Source: Anaerolineae bacterium
GTDB taxonomy: Bacteria; Chloroflexota; Anaerolineae; Aggregatilineales; Phototrophicaceae
Length of the DNA stretch: 5,580 bases
Direction of reading: 5' to 3'
NCBI GenBank assembly: GCA_019912905.1
Contig: JAIOHO010000277.1
Span: forward strand, 1 to 5,580
Of this stretch, positions 1-5,156 are shown piece by piece (within the stretch, counting starts at the first letter, position 1; every line of letters begins with the position of its first letter). The position numbers and the translations under genes are program-made. The notes under the pieces were generated by a model. It did not search any database. It was given only the letters and a program-made list of their open reading frames with translations, and was not told the DNA's origin.

Positions 1-231
1 CTTCAGCGCCGCGTCCAGTTGCTCGAGCAGGTTCGCCCACAGCACCCCGCCGTAGCCGTCGAGCATCACCTGAGTCTGACCCGCCAGTTGCACCGCCAGC
101 GCGTCATAGCCCAGCGCAATCTGGCCGCTGCCGACCGGGAAACCGGGATACAGATCGTACTGGCCGGGCGCTGAGGGGGTGTGCCGGGCTGGGGCCAGCA
201 ACTGAGTCGTCTTGCGCCAGGGGACGTTCAT
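1..231 (-). CDS. N-terminal part of an unidentified protein (possibly related to cupin/class I mannose-6-phosphate isomerase proteins)
   Basis: An open frame on the minus strand runs from an ATG at 231-229 off the left edge, giving 77 residues without a stop. It begins MNVPWRKTTQLL and continues with a YDLYPGFPVG segment (residues 25-34), LGYDAL (40-45) and a hydrophobic VMLDGYGGVLW stretch (55-65). There is no signal peptide or membrane segment. The 'YD.YP...VMLDGYGGVLW' pattern recalls from memory the N-terminal module of some bacterial proteins annotated as class I mannose-6-phosphate isomerase; this is a weak, unverified resemblance and the catalytic part lies outside the window. A GAGGAG ribosome site at 250-245 is 13 nt from the ATG but only 7 nt from an in-frame TTG at 237-235, so the true start may be that TTG. 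The gene is divergent from mtnA. That it is coding is likely; the function is uncertain. Confidence 0.65.
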   Translation of the reverse strand, partial: MNVPWRKTTQLLAPARHTPSAPGQYDLYPGFPVGSGQIALGYDALAVQLAGQTQVMLDGYGGVLWANLLEQLDAALK

Positions 232-271
232 CTGCAAGGGGATTCTCCTCATGTGGGATGAGCCAGCGCCC

Positions 272-300
272 AGTGTACCCCCGCGCCCAGCCTCCGGCAA
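272..300 (-). promoter_or_regulatory. Candidate sigma-70 promoter for the left-edge minus-strand gene
   Basis: Read on the minus strand, TTGCCG (300-295) and TACACT (277-272) are separated by 17 bp, each matching four of six consensus bases. Transcription would start near 265, giving a leader of about 35 nt that includes the GAGGAG site. Motif match only. Confidence 0.4.
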
Positions 301-352
301 CGCAGGGTCATTCGTCCCGCCGGAAACCTGCCGAACGCCACCCCAACCGCAG

Positions 353-381
353 CGGACAGGCGCAGCCCGGCGCGTTATAAT
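353..381 (+). promoter_or_regulatory. Candidate sigma-70 promoter of mtnA
   Basis: CGGACA (353-358) and a perfect TATAAT (376-381) are spaced by exactly 17 bp. Predicted initiation near 388 gives a leader of about 30 nt. The -10 box overlaps an in-frame ATG at 380, which argues that translation starts further down, at 419. Confidence 0.6.
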
Positions 382-405
382 GAAGGCGGATTTCGACGGA
401 CAAGC

Positions 406-410
406 GGAGG
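406..410 (+). promoter_or_regulatory. Ribosome binding site deciding the mtnA start
   Basis: GGAGG lies 8 nt before the ATG at 419. The in-frame upstream ATG codons at 251 and 380 have no comparable site at proper spacing, and both would lie upstream of the predicted transcription start. Confidence 0.75.
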
Positions 411-418
411 CACAGGAT

Positions 419-1552
419 ATGAACGTCGCCGGAACGCATTACCGGACGATCTGGCTCAAAGCGGATAATCCATCGGTCGTGCAGATTATCGACCAGCGGC
501 GCTTGCCGCACAAATTTGTGATTATGGACCTGACCACCGTCGAAGCCACAGCCGCGGCCATCCAGGATATGACGGTACGCGGCGCGGGATTGATCGGCGC
601 GACAGCGGGTTATGGTATGTATTTAGCCGCGCTCGAAGCCCCGCGCACTTCTGCCGAAGCCTTTCTAAAATTCCTCGCGGAAGCCGGGGACCAGTTGAAA
701 GCCACACGCCCTACCGCCGTAAATCTGGCCTGGGCCGTCGATCGCCAGTTGGACGCCATTCGCGCCGGTGAGGATCTCCACGCCATGGTCGCCATCGCCC
801 GCGACACCGCCGGGCAGATCGCCGACGAAGACGCCGATTTCTGCCGCCGCATTGGGGAGCACGGCCTCGCCCTGATCGAAGCCATCGCCAAACGCAAGCC
901 CGGCGAACCGGTCCATATTCTGACGCATTGCAACGCGGGTTGGCTGGCCTTCGTTGATTACGGCTCGGCCACCGCGCCGATCTATGCCGCCTTCGATCGC
1001 GGCATTCCGGTGCATGTGTGGGTCGATGAAACCCGCCCGCGCAACCAGGGCGCGCGCCTGACCGCCTGGGAACTGGGGCAGCACGGCGTACCCCATACCG
1101 TCATCGCCGATAACGTCGGCGGTCACCTGATGCAGCACGGCATGGTCGATGTGTGCATCGTCGGCAGCGATCGCACTACCTATACCGGCGACGTCGCCAA
1201 TAAGATCGGCACCTATCTCAAGGCGCTGGCGGCAAAGGACAACGATGTGCCCTTCTACGTCGCCCTGCCCTCCTCCACCTTCGACTGGACCATCCGTGAC
1301 GGCCTCCACGAAATCCCCATCGAGCAGCGTCACGCCGAAGAAGTCAAATACATGGACGGGCGCACGGCCAGCGGTTCCATCGAAACCGTACTGCTGACCC
1401 CGGAAGCCAGTCCGGTCGCCAATTACGGGTTTGATGTCACCCCGGCGCGCCTCGTCACCGGCCTGATTACCGAGCGCGGCATCTGCAAGCCCAGCGAGGA
1501 TGACATCCTCCACCTGTACCCCGAAAAGCGCGCGGTCAGCGGCGTCAGGTAA
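419..1552 (+). CDS. mtnA: S-methyl-5-thioribose-1-phosphate isomerase (MtnA)
   Basis: This enzyme converts 5-methylthioribose-1-phosphate to 5-methylthioribulose-1-phosphate in cytoplasmic methylthioadenosine salvage. The 377-residue product is close to the usual family length and belongs to the eIF2B-alpha/beta/delta-like isomerase fold. Visible family motifs are DQRRLPH (25-31), MTVRGAGLIGATAGYG (51-66), PTAVNLAWAVDR (98-109), ILTHCNAG (167-174) with the expected catalytic Cys171, VDETRPRNQGARLTAWE (202-218), GSDR (249-252) with catalytic Asp251, and GDVANKIGTY (257-266). The HCNAGWLA, VWVDETRPRNQG and LPSSTFDWTIRDG wording resembles, from memory, the form seen in Rhodospirillum rubrum and other alphaproteobacteria rather than the Bacillus form. 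The start at 419 is set by GGAGG, by the TATAAT overlapping the 380 ATG, and by homology beginning at about residue 8. No mtnP, mtnK or downstream salvage gene is adjacent in this window. The 3' end overlaps the convergent DUF5995 gene by 8 bp. Confidence 0.93.
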   Translation: MNVAGTHYRTIWLKADNPSVVQIIDQRRLPHKFVIMDLTTVEATAAAIQDMTVRGAGLIGATAGYGMYLAALEAPRTSAEAFLKFLAEAGDQLKATRPTAVNLAWAVDRQLDAIRAGEDLHAMVAIARDTAGQIADEDADFCRRIGEHGLALIEAIAKRKPGEPVHILTHCNAGWLAFVDYGSATAPIYAAFDRGIPVHVWVDETRPRNQGARLTAWELGQHGVPHTVIADNVGGHLMQHGMVDVCIVGSDRTTYTGDVANKIGTYLKALAAKDNDVPFYVALPSSTFDWTIRDGLHEIPIEQRHAEEVKYMDGRTASGSIETVLLTPEASPVANYGFDVTPARLVTGLITERGICKPSEDDILHLYPEKRAVSGVR

Positions 1553-2267
1553 GGATGTCCAGCAGACCGGGCAGGCCGCGCTCGCCCAGGATGGCCGAGG
1601 CATAATTCAGGACATGTGCTTCCACCCGCTGGCAAACCGGGCCGGATTCAGAATCCGTCGAACAGGCGACCAGTTGAGCCGCATCACGCCACACCTGTTC
1701 GCGCCAGTTGGCAATCATCCGGTAGATCATCCATTCGTCCAGGGAGAAGAACAGCTTGTCCACCAGGTCCATCGCCGGGCTGTAGCGCTCGATGACCTGA
1801 TCCTGCACGCGGTTGATCGTCTGGTAGATGATCTCATTGACGTGACAGTGGTCCTCATAACGCGCCTGGCGCTGCACAGGCGACAGATGCGCCCATTCCG
1901 GTCCGATCATATCGCGCAGAGCAAACACCAGGTCGTAACAGATGTGGGCATTCACACCGAGGAAAAGATGCTGAAGCACGTGCAGGCGAGGGTTGCCCGA
2001 CGCCTCAAAGGTCAGCCGCCACACCGCCGGAGTATCCGCCTGCTGGCGATCGTGCCGTTCGAGCGCGTCGAAATAATAATCGGCAAAATGATGCAGCAGC
2101 GCCGACACCCATAGGCCATCGCGAAACTCCCCGGCCTCCGCCGCCACGAGCATGTTGCGGGTCATCATGGCATAACACGTCAGGAAGATGCTGCGCCGGT
2201 CCAGCACGGCATCCCACAAGTCGATCTGGATCTGCATCCGGTCCACCACCGAAACCTGGCTGTTCAT
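1545..2267 (-). CDS. DUF5995 family protein
   Basis: The 240-residue product matches the pattern I associate with DUF5995, a largely alpha-helical family of unknown function. Recognisable elements are HHFADYYFDAL (about 59-69), a W..TFEA segment, and the highly characteristic QHLFLGVNAHICYDL (about 99-113). Next comes a region DHCHVNEIIYQTINRVQDQV (about 139-158), and later a DEWMIYRMIANWREQVW helix near 176-192. The conserved His and Asp positions could suggest a metal site, but that is inference. There is no signal peptide or membrane segment. The ATG at 2267 has only AAGG 2 nt upstream, which is poor spacing, so an internal start (a GTG at residue 7 or 8, or Met11) is possible. Its stop is inside the last codons of convergent mtnA, leaving no room for a terminator between them. 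Confidence 0.8.
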   Translation of the reverse strand: MNSQVSVVDRMQIQIDLWDAVLDRRSIFLTCYAMMTRNMLVAAEAGEFRDGLWVSALLHHFADYYFDALERHDRQQADTPAVWRLTFEASGNPRLHVLQHLFLGVNAHICYDLVFALRDMIGPEWAHLSPVQRQARYEDHCHVNEIIYQTINRVQDQVIERYSPAMDLVDKLFFSLDEWMIYRMIANWREQVWRDAAQLVACSTDSESGPVCQRVEAHVLNYASAILGERGLPGLLDILT

Positions 2268-2310
2268 TACCTTCGATTACCCTATCTTGAATGATGGTCA
2301 CCAAGAATCG

Positions 2311-2339
2311 ATTATGGCTCTGGATCGGCGTTCCGGCAA
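2311..2339 (-). promoter_or_regulatory. Candidate sigma-70 promoter of the DUF5995 gene
   Basis: On the minus strand TTGCCG (2339-2334) and CATAAT (2316-2311, five of six consensus) are separated by 17 bp. Initiation near 2304 would give a leader of about 37 nt. The -35 hexamer is the same as in the candidate promoter at 272-300. Confidence 0.5.
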
Positions 2340-2433
2340 AAGAACCGAGTCATCCCACGATCCCGATCTATTTATGAGGGGATGATGAGAACCTCTGCTG
2401 ACCTGTCATTCTGAGGCCACTTGATCCGACGTT

Positions 2434-2462
2434 TATACAGAACCACAAAAACGGCCTACAAT
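2434..2462 (+). promoter_or_regulatory. Candidate promoter of the DGPF-sigma pair
   Basis: TATACA (2434-2439) and TACAAT (2457-2462, five of six) are 17 bp apart, with initiation near 2469 and a leader of about 18 nt. I could not find a convincing ECF42-type promoter in this gap, so a housekeeping promoter is the better reading. Motif match only. Confidence 0.45.
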
Positions 2463-2486
2463 CTGTTCAAAAGGGAGAAGAACCGC

Positions 2487-2831
2487 ATGAAATATCTGCT
2501 GCTGATGTACGCCAGCGAATCTGAAGCGCCAGAAGATACCCCAGAGGAACTCTATCAGGCCTGGGCAGCTTACATGAAAGAAGCCAATGCCGCCGGGGTA
2601 ATGTTGTCGAACGGCGGCGTAGCGCCCGACTCCAGTGCCACGACGGTGCGCGTCCGCGAGGGCAAATCGCTGATCACCGACGGCCCGTTCGCCGAAACCC
2701 ACGAGCAGTTGGGCGGATACTCGCTGCTCGAATGCGAGAACCTCGACGAAGCGATTCGCTGGGCGGAGAAGATTCCCACGGCCAAATACGGCTCCGTCGA
2801 AATCCGGCCCTTGTGGGCACCGAATCAGTAG
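2487..2831 (+). CDS. YCII-related DGPF-domain protein (ECF42 sigma partner)
   Basis: The 114-residue product is a small ferredoxin-like-fold protein of the YCII-related superfamily, DGPF branch. It starts MKYLLLMYA (beta strand 1), has a helix around 18-36, GGVAPDSSATTVR (43-55), the name-giving ITDGPFAETHEQLGGY (63-78), LDEAIRWAEKIP (86-97) and a closing strand VEIRPL (104-109). The start at 2487 is chosen because GGGAG at 2473-2477 is 9 nt upstream and family homology begins at MKYLLLMY; a longer frame from 2421 would run through the putative promoter. It lies 6 nt before the sigma factor gene and in the same frame, so the two are surely co-transcribed. Family knowledge: DGPF genes are the standard neighbours of ECF42 sigma factors. 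Their biochemical role is unresolved, and no enzyme activity should be assumed. Confidence 0.9.
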   Translation: MKYLLLMYASESEAPEDTPEELYQAWAAYMKEANAAGVMLSNGGVAPDSSATTVRVREGKSLITDGPFAETHEQLGGYSLLECENLDEAIRWAEKIPTAKYGSVEIRPLWAPNQ

Positions 2832-2837
2832 GCAGGG

Positions 2838-4070
2838 ATGACCGCAGCAGCCCGGATCGAAAAGACCTTCCGCGAAGAGCACGGACGTGTTCTGGCGGCG
2901 CTCATCAGCCAGCTTGGTGATTTCGCGCTGGCCGAGGATGCGCTGCAAGATGCGCTGGTCAACGCGCTGGAACGCTGGGAGATTGACGGCGTTCCACGCA
3001 ACCCTGGTGCCTGGCTGACCACAGTTGCGAAACGCCGGGCGATTGATCGTCTGCGGCGTGTCTCGACGCGGGAGCAGGCTGCGGTCGATCTCGATAGGTT
3101 CGCCGCCCACAACCAGGATGAAACCGAGATGGACAGCCCGATTCCCGATGACCGCCTGAAACTGATGTTTACCTGCTGCCATCCCGCGCTGGCCCCGGAA
3201 GCCCAGGTCGCACTCACGCTGCACACGCTGGGCGGGCTGTCCACAGCGGAGATCGCGCGAGCGTTTCTGGTACCGGTGACGACGATGGCGCAGCGGTTGG
3301 CACGAGCGCGACGAAAAATCCGCGATGCGGGTATCCCCTACCGCGTGCCGCCTGCCGATTTACTCCCGGAACGGCTCGATGCGCTGCTGGCGGTGATCTA
3401 CCTGATTTTTAACGAGGGCTATACGGCCACCAGCGGCGAGGCACTGACACGGGGCGATTTATGCCGCGAAGCCCTCCACCTGGCCCGGGTGCTGGTTCTG
3501 CTGCTGCCGTCTGCCGCCAGCGCCGAGGCGCACGGTCTTCTGGCGCTGATGCTGCTGCACGATTCGCGCCGGGAGACGCGGCTGGATGCGGAAGGCCGCC
3601 TCGTGCTGCTGGACGAACAGGATCGCACGCGCTGGGACGCCGTAAAAATCCGCGAAGGCATCACGATTCTGGATGAGGCCCTCGCGCTTTATCATCCGGG
3701 GCCATATCAGGTGCAGGCCGCGATCAGTGCCGTTCATGCCGAAGCTGCGACGCCCAACGAAACCGACTGGCCGCAGATTGCGGCGCTCTATGGCACACTG
3801 GCGGTCATGATGCCGTCGCCGGTGGTGGCGGTCAACCGGGCTGTCGCCGTCGCGATGGCCCAGGGTCCGACCGTCGGCCTGACGATGTTGCAGCAGATCG
3901 AGGGTTTGGAGGATTATTATCCCTATCACGTGGCCCGGGCTGATTTACTCCGGCGGACCCACCAGCGTGAGGCGGCGGCAGACGCGTATGAACGGGCACT
4001 CGTCCTGTGCGGGAACCCCGTTGAGCGCGCTTATCTTCAGCGGCGGCTTGACGAGATGCTCCGGCTCTAG
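2838..4070 (+). CDS. ECF42-type RNA polymerase sigma factor with C-terminal TPR-like extension
   Basis: The 410-residue product directs RNA polymerase to target promoters. Sigma region 2 covers about residues 8-76, with GDFALAEDALQDAL (27-40) and PGAWLTTVAKRRAIDRLRR (56-74). Region 4 covers about 104-165, with LMFTCCHPALAP (109-120), a helix-turn-helix GLSTAEIARAFLVPVTTMAQRL (133-154), and the RARRKIRDAGIPY tail. The rest (about 175-410) is the extension typical of this group: LLAVIYLIFNEGY (183-195), GLLALMLLHDSRR (233-245), GPYQVQAAISAVHA (288-301), SPVVAVNRAVAVA (327-339), and helical repeat-like segments to the end that resemble TPRs. In ECF42 proteins the extension replaces a classical anti-sigma factor in controlling activity. 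No anti-sigma gene is adjacent here, which agrees. The start codon has only a weak CAGGG immediately upstream, suggesting translational coupling to the DGPF gene. Confidence 0.92.
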   Translation: MTAAARIEKTFREEHGRVLAALISQLGDFALAEDALQDALVNALERWEIDGVPRNPGAWLTTVAKRRAIDRLRRVSTREQAAVDLDRFAAHNQDETEMDSPIPDDRLKLMFTCCHPALAPEAQVALTLHTLGGLSTAEIARAFLVPVTTMAQRLARARRKIRDAGIPYRVPPADLLPERLDALLAVIYLIFNEGYTATSGEALTRGDLCREALHLARVLVLLLPSAASAEAHGLLALMLLHDSRRETRLDAEGRLVLLDEQDRTRWDAVKIREGITILDEALALYHPGPYQVQAAISAVHAEAATPNETDWPQIAALYGTLAVMMPSPVVAVNRAVAVAMAQGPTVGLTMLQQIEGLEDYYPYHVARADLLRRTHQREAAADAYERALVLCGNPVERAYLQRRLDEMLRL

Positions 4071-4076
4071 GATCAT
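4048..4076 (+). promoter_or_regulatory. Possible internal promoter for trmO
   Basis: TTGACG (4048-4053, five of six) and GATCAT (4071-4076, four of six) are 17 bp apart, spanning the end of the sigma gene. Initiation near 4083 would fall after the ATG at 4081 and before the chosen trmO start at 4114. Chance occurrence is quite possible. Confidence 0.3.
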
Positions 4077-4113
4077 TAGCATGTCTGAACGCCGCATCTC
4101 AAAGGGGCGCGAC

Positions 4114-4530
4114 ATGAACGAAACCAGTTATCGAATCGAACCGATTGGGGTCATTCGCTCTGAACTGGTCGATCCTGCGAATGCCCCGAAACAAGGGGAT
4201 GAGGGTGGTTACGAAGCGTGGCTGGAGCTTACGCCGCAGGTTGCGGCGGGACTCGACGGAATCCATATTGGCGATCATCTGATCGTCCTGACATGGCTGC
4301 GCCGGGCGCAGCGGGATGTCTTACAAGTGCATCCACGCGGAAATCCCGCTGCGCCGCTGACCGGTGTCTTTGCCACCCGGTCCCCCCACCGTCCCAACCC
4401 GATTGGACTCCATCAGGTTTCGGTCTTGCAGATTGCCGGGCAGACGTTGCAAGTGGCCCCCCTCGAAGCCATAGATGGGACGCCAATCGTGGACATCAAG
4501 CCTGTACTCTATCCGATCGGAGACCGATAG
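4114..4530 (+). CDS. trmO: tRNA (N6-threonylcarbamoyladenosine-37)-N6-methyltransferase TrmO (TsaA/YaeB family)
   Basis: TrmO uses S-adenosylmethionine to methylate t6A37 in threonine tRNA, tuning decoding. The 138-residue product is the short form, lacking the C-terminal extension of the E. coli protein (about 235 residues). Family signatures are PIGVIRS (10-16), GDHLIVLTWLRRA (53-65), the hallmark GVFATRSPHRPNPIGLH (84-100), and DGTPIVDIKP (121-130). The start at 4114 follows AAGGGG (4102-4107) by 6 nt and places PIGVIRS near the N-terminus as usual. An in-frame ATG at 4081, with AGGA 8 nt before it, would add 11 residues and cannot be excluded. The gene is 43 nt after the sigma gene and 3 nt before the next one, so it is probably cotranscribed at least with the latter. 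Short family members are sometimes assigned only by similarity, so the exact tRNA target is inferred. Confidence 0.9.
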   Translation: MNETSYRIEPIGVIRSELVDPANAPKQGDEGGYEAWLELTPQVAAGLDGIHIGDHLIVLTWLRRAQRDVLQVHPRGNPAAPLTGVFATRSPHRPNPIGLHQVSVLQIAGQTLQVAPLEAIDGTPIVDIKPVLYPIGDR

Positions 4531-4533
4531 ATC

Positions 4534-4974
4534 ATGACCAGTTGGAAAGAATTCGCGCGGCAGGCCCCGGAATTTGCCGCGTTCGGTCAGGCCCGTTTCG
4601 AAAGCCGCGTGGCCTACCTGGGCACCGTTCGGGCCGATGGCAGCCCGCGCGTGCATCCCGTTACCCCTATCATCGGCGAGCAGTTGTATCTTTTTATGGA
4701 ACCCACTTCGCCCAAAGGCAAAGATTTGGTGCGCGACGCCCGCTACACGCTGCACTGCGCGGTGGAAGATTCGAGCGGCGGTAAAGGGGAGTTTTATGTC
4801 CGAGGTCGGGCGGCATTAACGGACGATCCCCGCATACGGGAACAGGCGGTGCAGGCGTCTTCCTATACCCCAGAGGATCGTTATATTCTGTTTCAATTCT
4901 CCATCGAGTTCGCCTTCATGAATACGTATGGGAATGACAAACCGGACACGCGACGCTGGGAATCGCCAGAGTAG
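4534..4974 (+). CDS. Pyridoxamine 5'-phosphate oxidase-like (split-barrel flavin-binding) protein
   Basis: The 146-residue product has the layout of small PPOX-like split-barrel proteins, which bind FMN, F420 or related cofactors. It has an N-terminal helix with EFARQAPEFA (6-15), then FESRVAYLGTVRADGSPRVHPV (22-43), which is the usual first two strands of the barrel. Next come LYLFMEPTSPKGKDLVRD (51-68), the strand YTLHCAVED (71-79), GEFYVRGRAAL (85-95), and a C-terminal strand carrying F..EFAFMNTYGND (about 122-135). Substrate and cofactor cannot be told from sequence, and it is not necessarily a pyridoxamine phosphate oxidase. GGAGA at 4519-4523 lies 10 nt before the ATG, inside the end of trmO; the gap to trmO is 3 nt, so the two form an operon. 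No function link between the two genes is apparent. Confidence 0.85.
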   Translation: MTSWKEFARQAPEFAAFGQARFESRVAYLGTVRADGSPRVHPVTPIIGEQLYLFMEPTSPKGKDLVRDARYTLHCAVEDSSGGKGEFYVRGRAALTDDPRIREQAVQASSYTPEDRYILFQFSIEFAFMNTYGNDKPDTRRWESPE

Positions 4975-4996
4975 ACATTTTCGGCGGCGCGCTTCT

Positions 4997-5021
4997 CATT
5001 TCGACAAACGGAATGATCATT
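4997..5021. repeat. Overlapping stem-loop and 10-bp palindrome
   Basis: CATTTCG (4997-5003) can pair with CGGAATG (5009-5015) around a 5-nt loop, with one G-U pair. The last bases of that stem also form the perfect palindrome AATGATCATT (5012-5021). There is no following T-run, so it is not a standard terminator. It sits 22 bp after the PPOX-like stop codon and could be a weak terminator or an operator; both readings are guesses. Confidence 0.4.
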
Positions 5022-5056
5022 ATAGATAGAGTCTCCTGCGCGTGAATCGGGCTGCT

Positions 5057-5101
5057 CCGAAATATCCACGCAACGTCATCATTCGTGGGGCGATTATTCG
5101 G
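5057..5101. repeat. Nested inverted repeat upstream of the sensor gene
   Basis: Outer arms CCGAA (5057-5061) and TTCGG (5097-5101) enclose inner arms CCACG (5066-5070) and CGTGG (5084-5088), with a 13-nt central loop. The internal bulges are unequal (4 and 8 nt), so the structure is imperfect. It directly precedes a TACACT hexamer (5103-5108) that could be a -10 box for the downstream gene. No good -35 is seen at standard spacing, as would be the case for an activator-dependent promoter. Confidence 0.4.
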
Positions 5102-5156
5102 ATACACTGAACCTAGAGGAGATTGGAAAGCCTCTCACCTTCACACGTCAGAGGAA

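Noticed and set aside
212..418. Extended N-terminus for MtnA, from 212, 251 or 380
   Set aside because: The extra 69 residues are low-complexity and Pro-rich, the promoter lies within them, and GGAGG marks 419 as the start.
665..1603. Long open frame of 312 codons on the minus strand opposite mtnA
   Set aside because: It is antisense to a gene with clear family motifs throughout, has no recognisable domain or ribosome site, and is Gly/Asp/Ala-rich as expected from the complement of a GC-rich gene.
1500..2114. Plus-strand open frame of 204 codons overlapping the end of mtnA and most of the DUF5995 gene
   Set aside because: DUF5995 motifs are on the minus strand; this frame has no recognisable domain and no promoter or ribosome site.
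2314..2385. Small plus-strand open frame of 23 codons in the gap before the DGPF gene
   Set aside because: It has no ribosome site, overlaps the DUF5995 promoter candidate, and its residues resemble nothing known.
2404..2426. ECF42-type promoter (TGTCAT followed by TTGATC)
   Set aside because: The first element differs from the TGTCGA motif I recall for the group, and the spacing is short. The sigma-70-like pair at 2434-2462 is better placed.
2433..3224. Open frame of 263 codons on the minus strand opposite the DGPF and sigma genes
   Set aside because: It is the antisense shadow of two well-supported genes, spans their junction, and shows no family resemblance.
4218..4784. Plus-strand open frame of 188 codons across trmO and the PPOX-like gene
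   Set aside because: It is a frame shadow of two recognised genes and is rich in Arg, Pro, Gly and Ser without any motif.
4975..5030. Rho-independent terminator after the PPOX-like gene
   Set aside because: The stem at 4997-5015 is short and is not followed by a run of T, so it does not meet the usual form.
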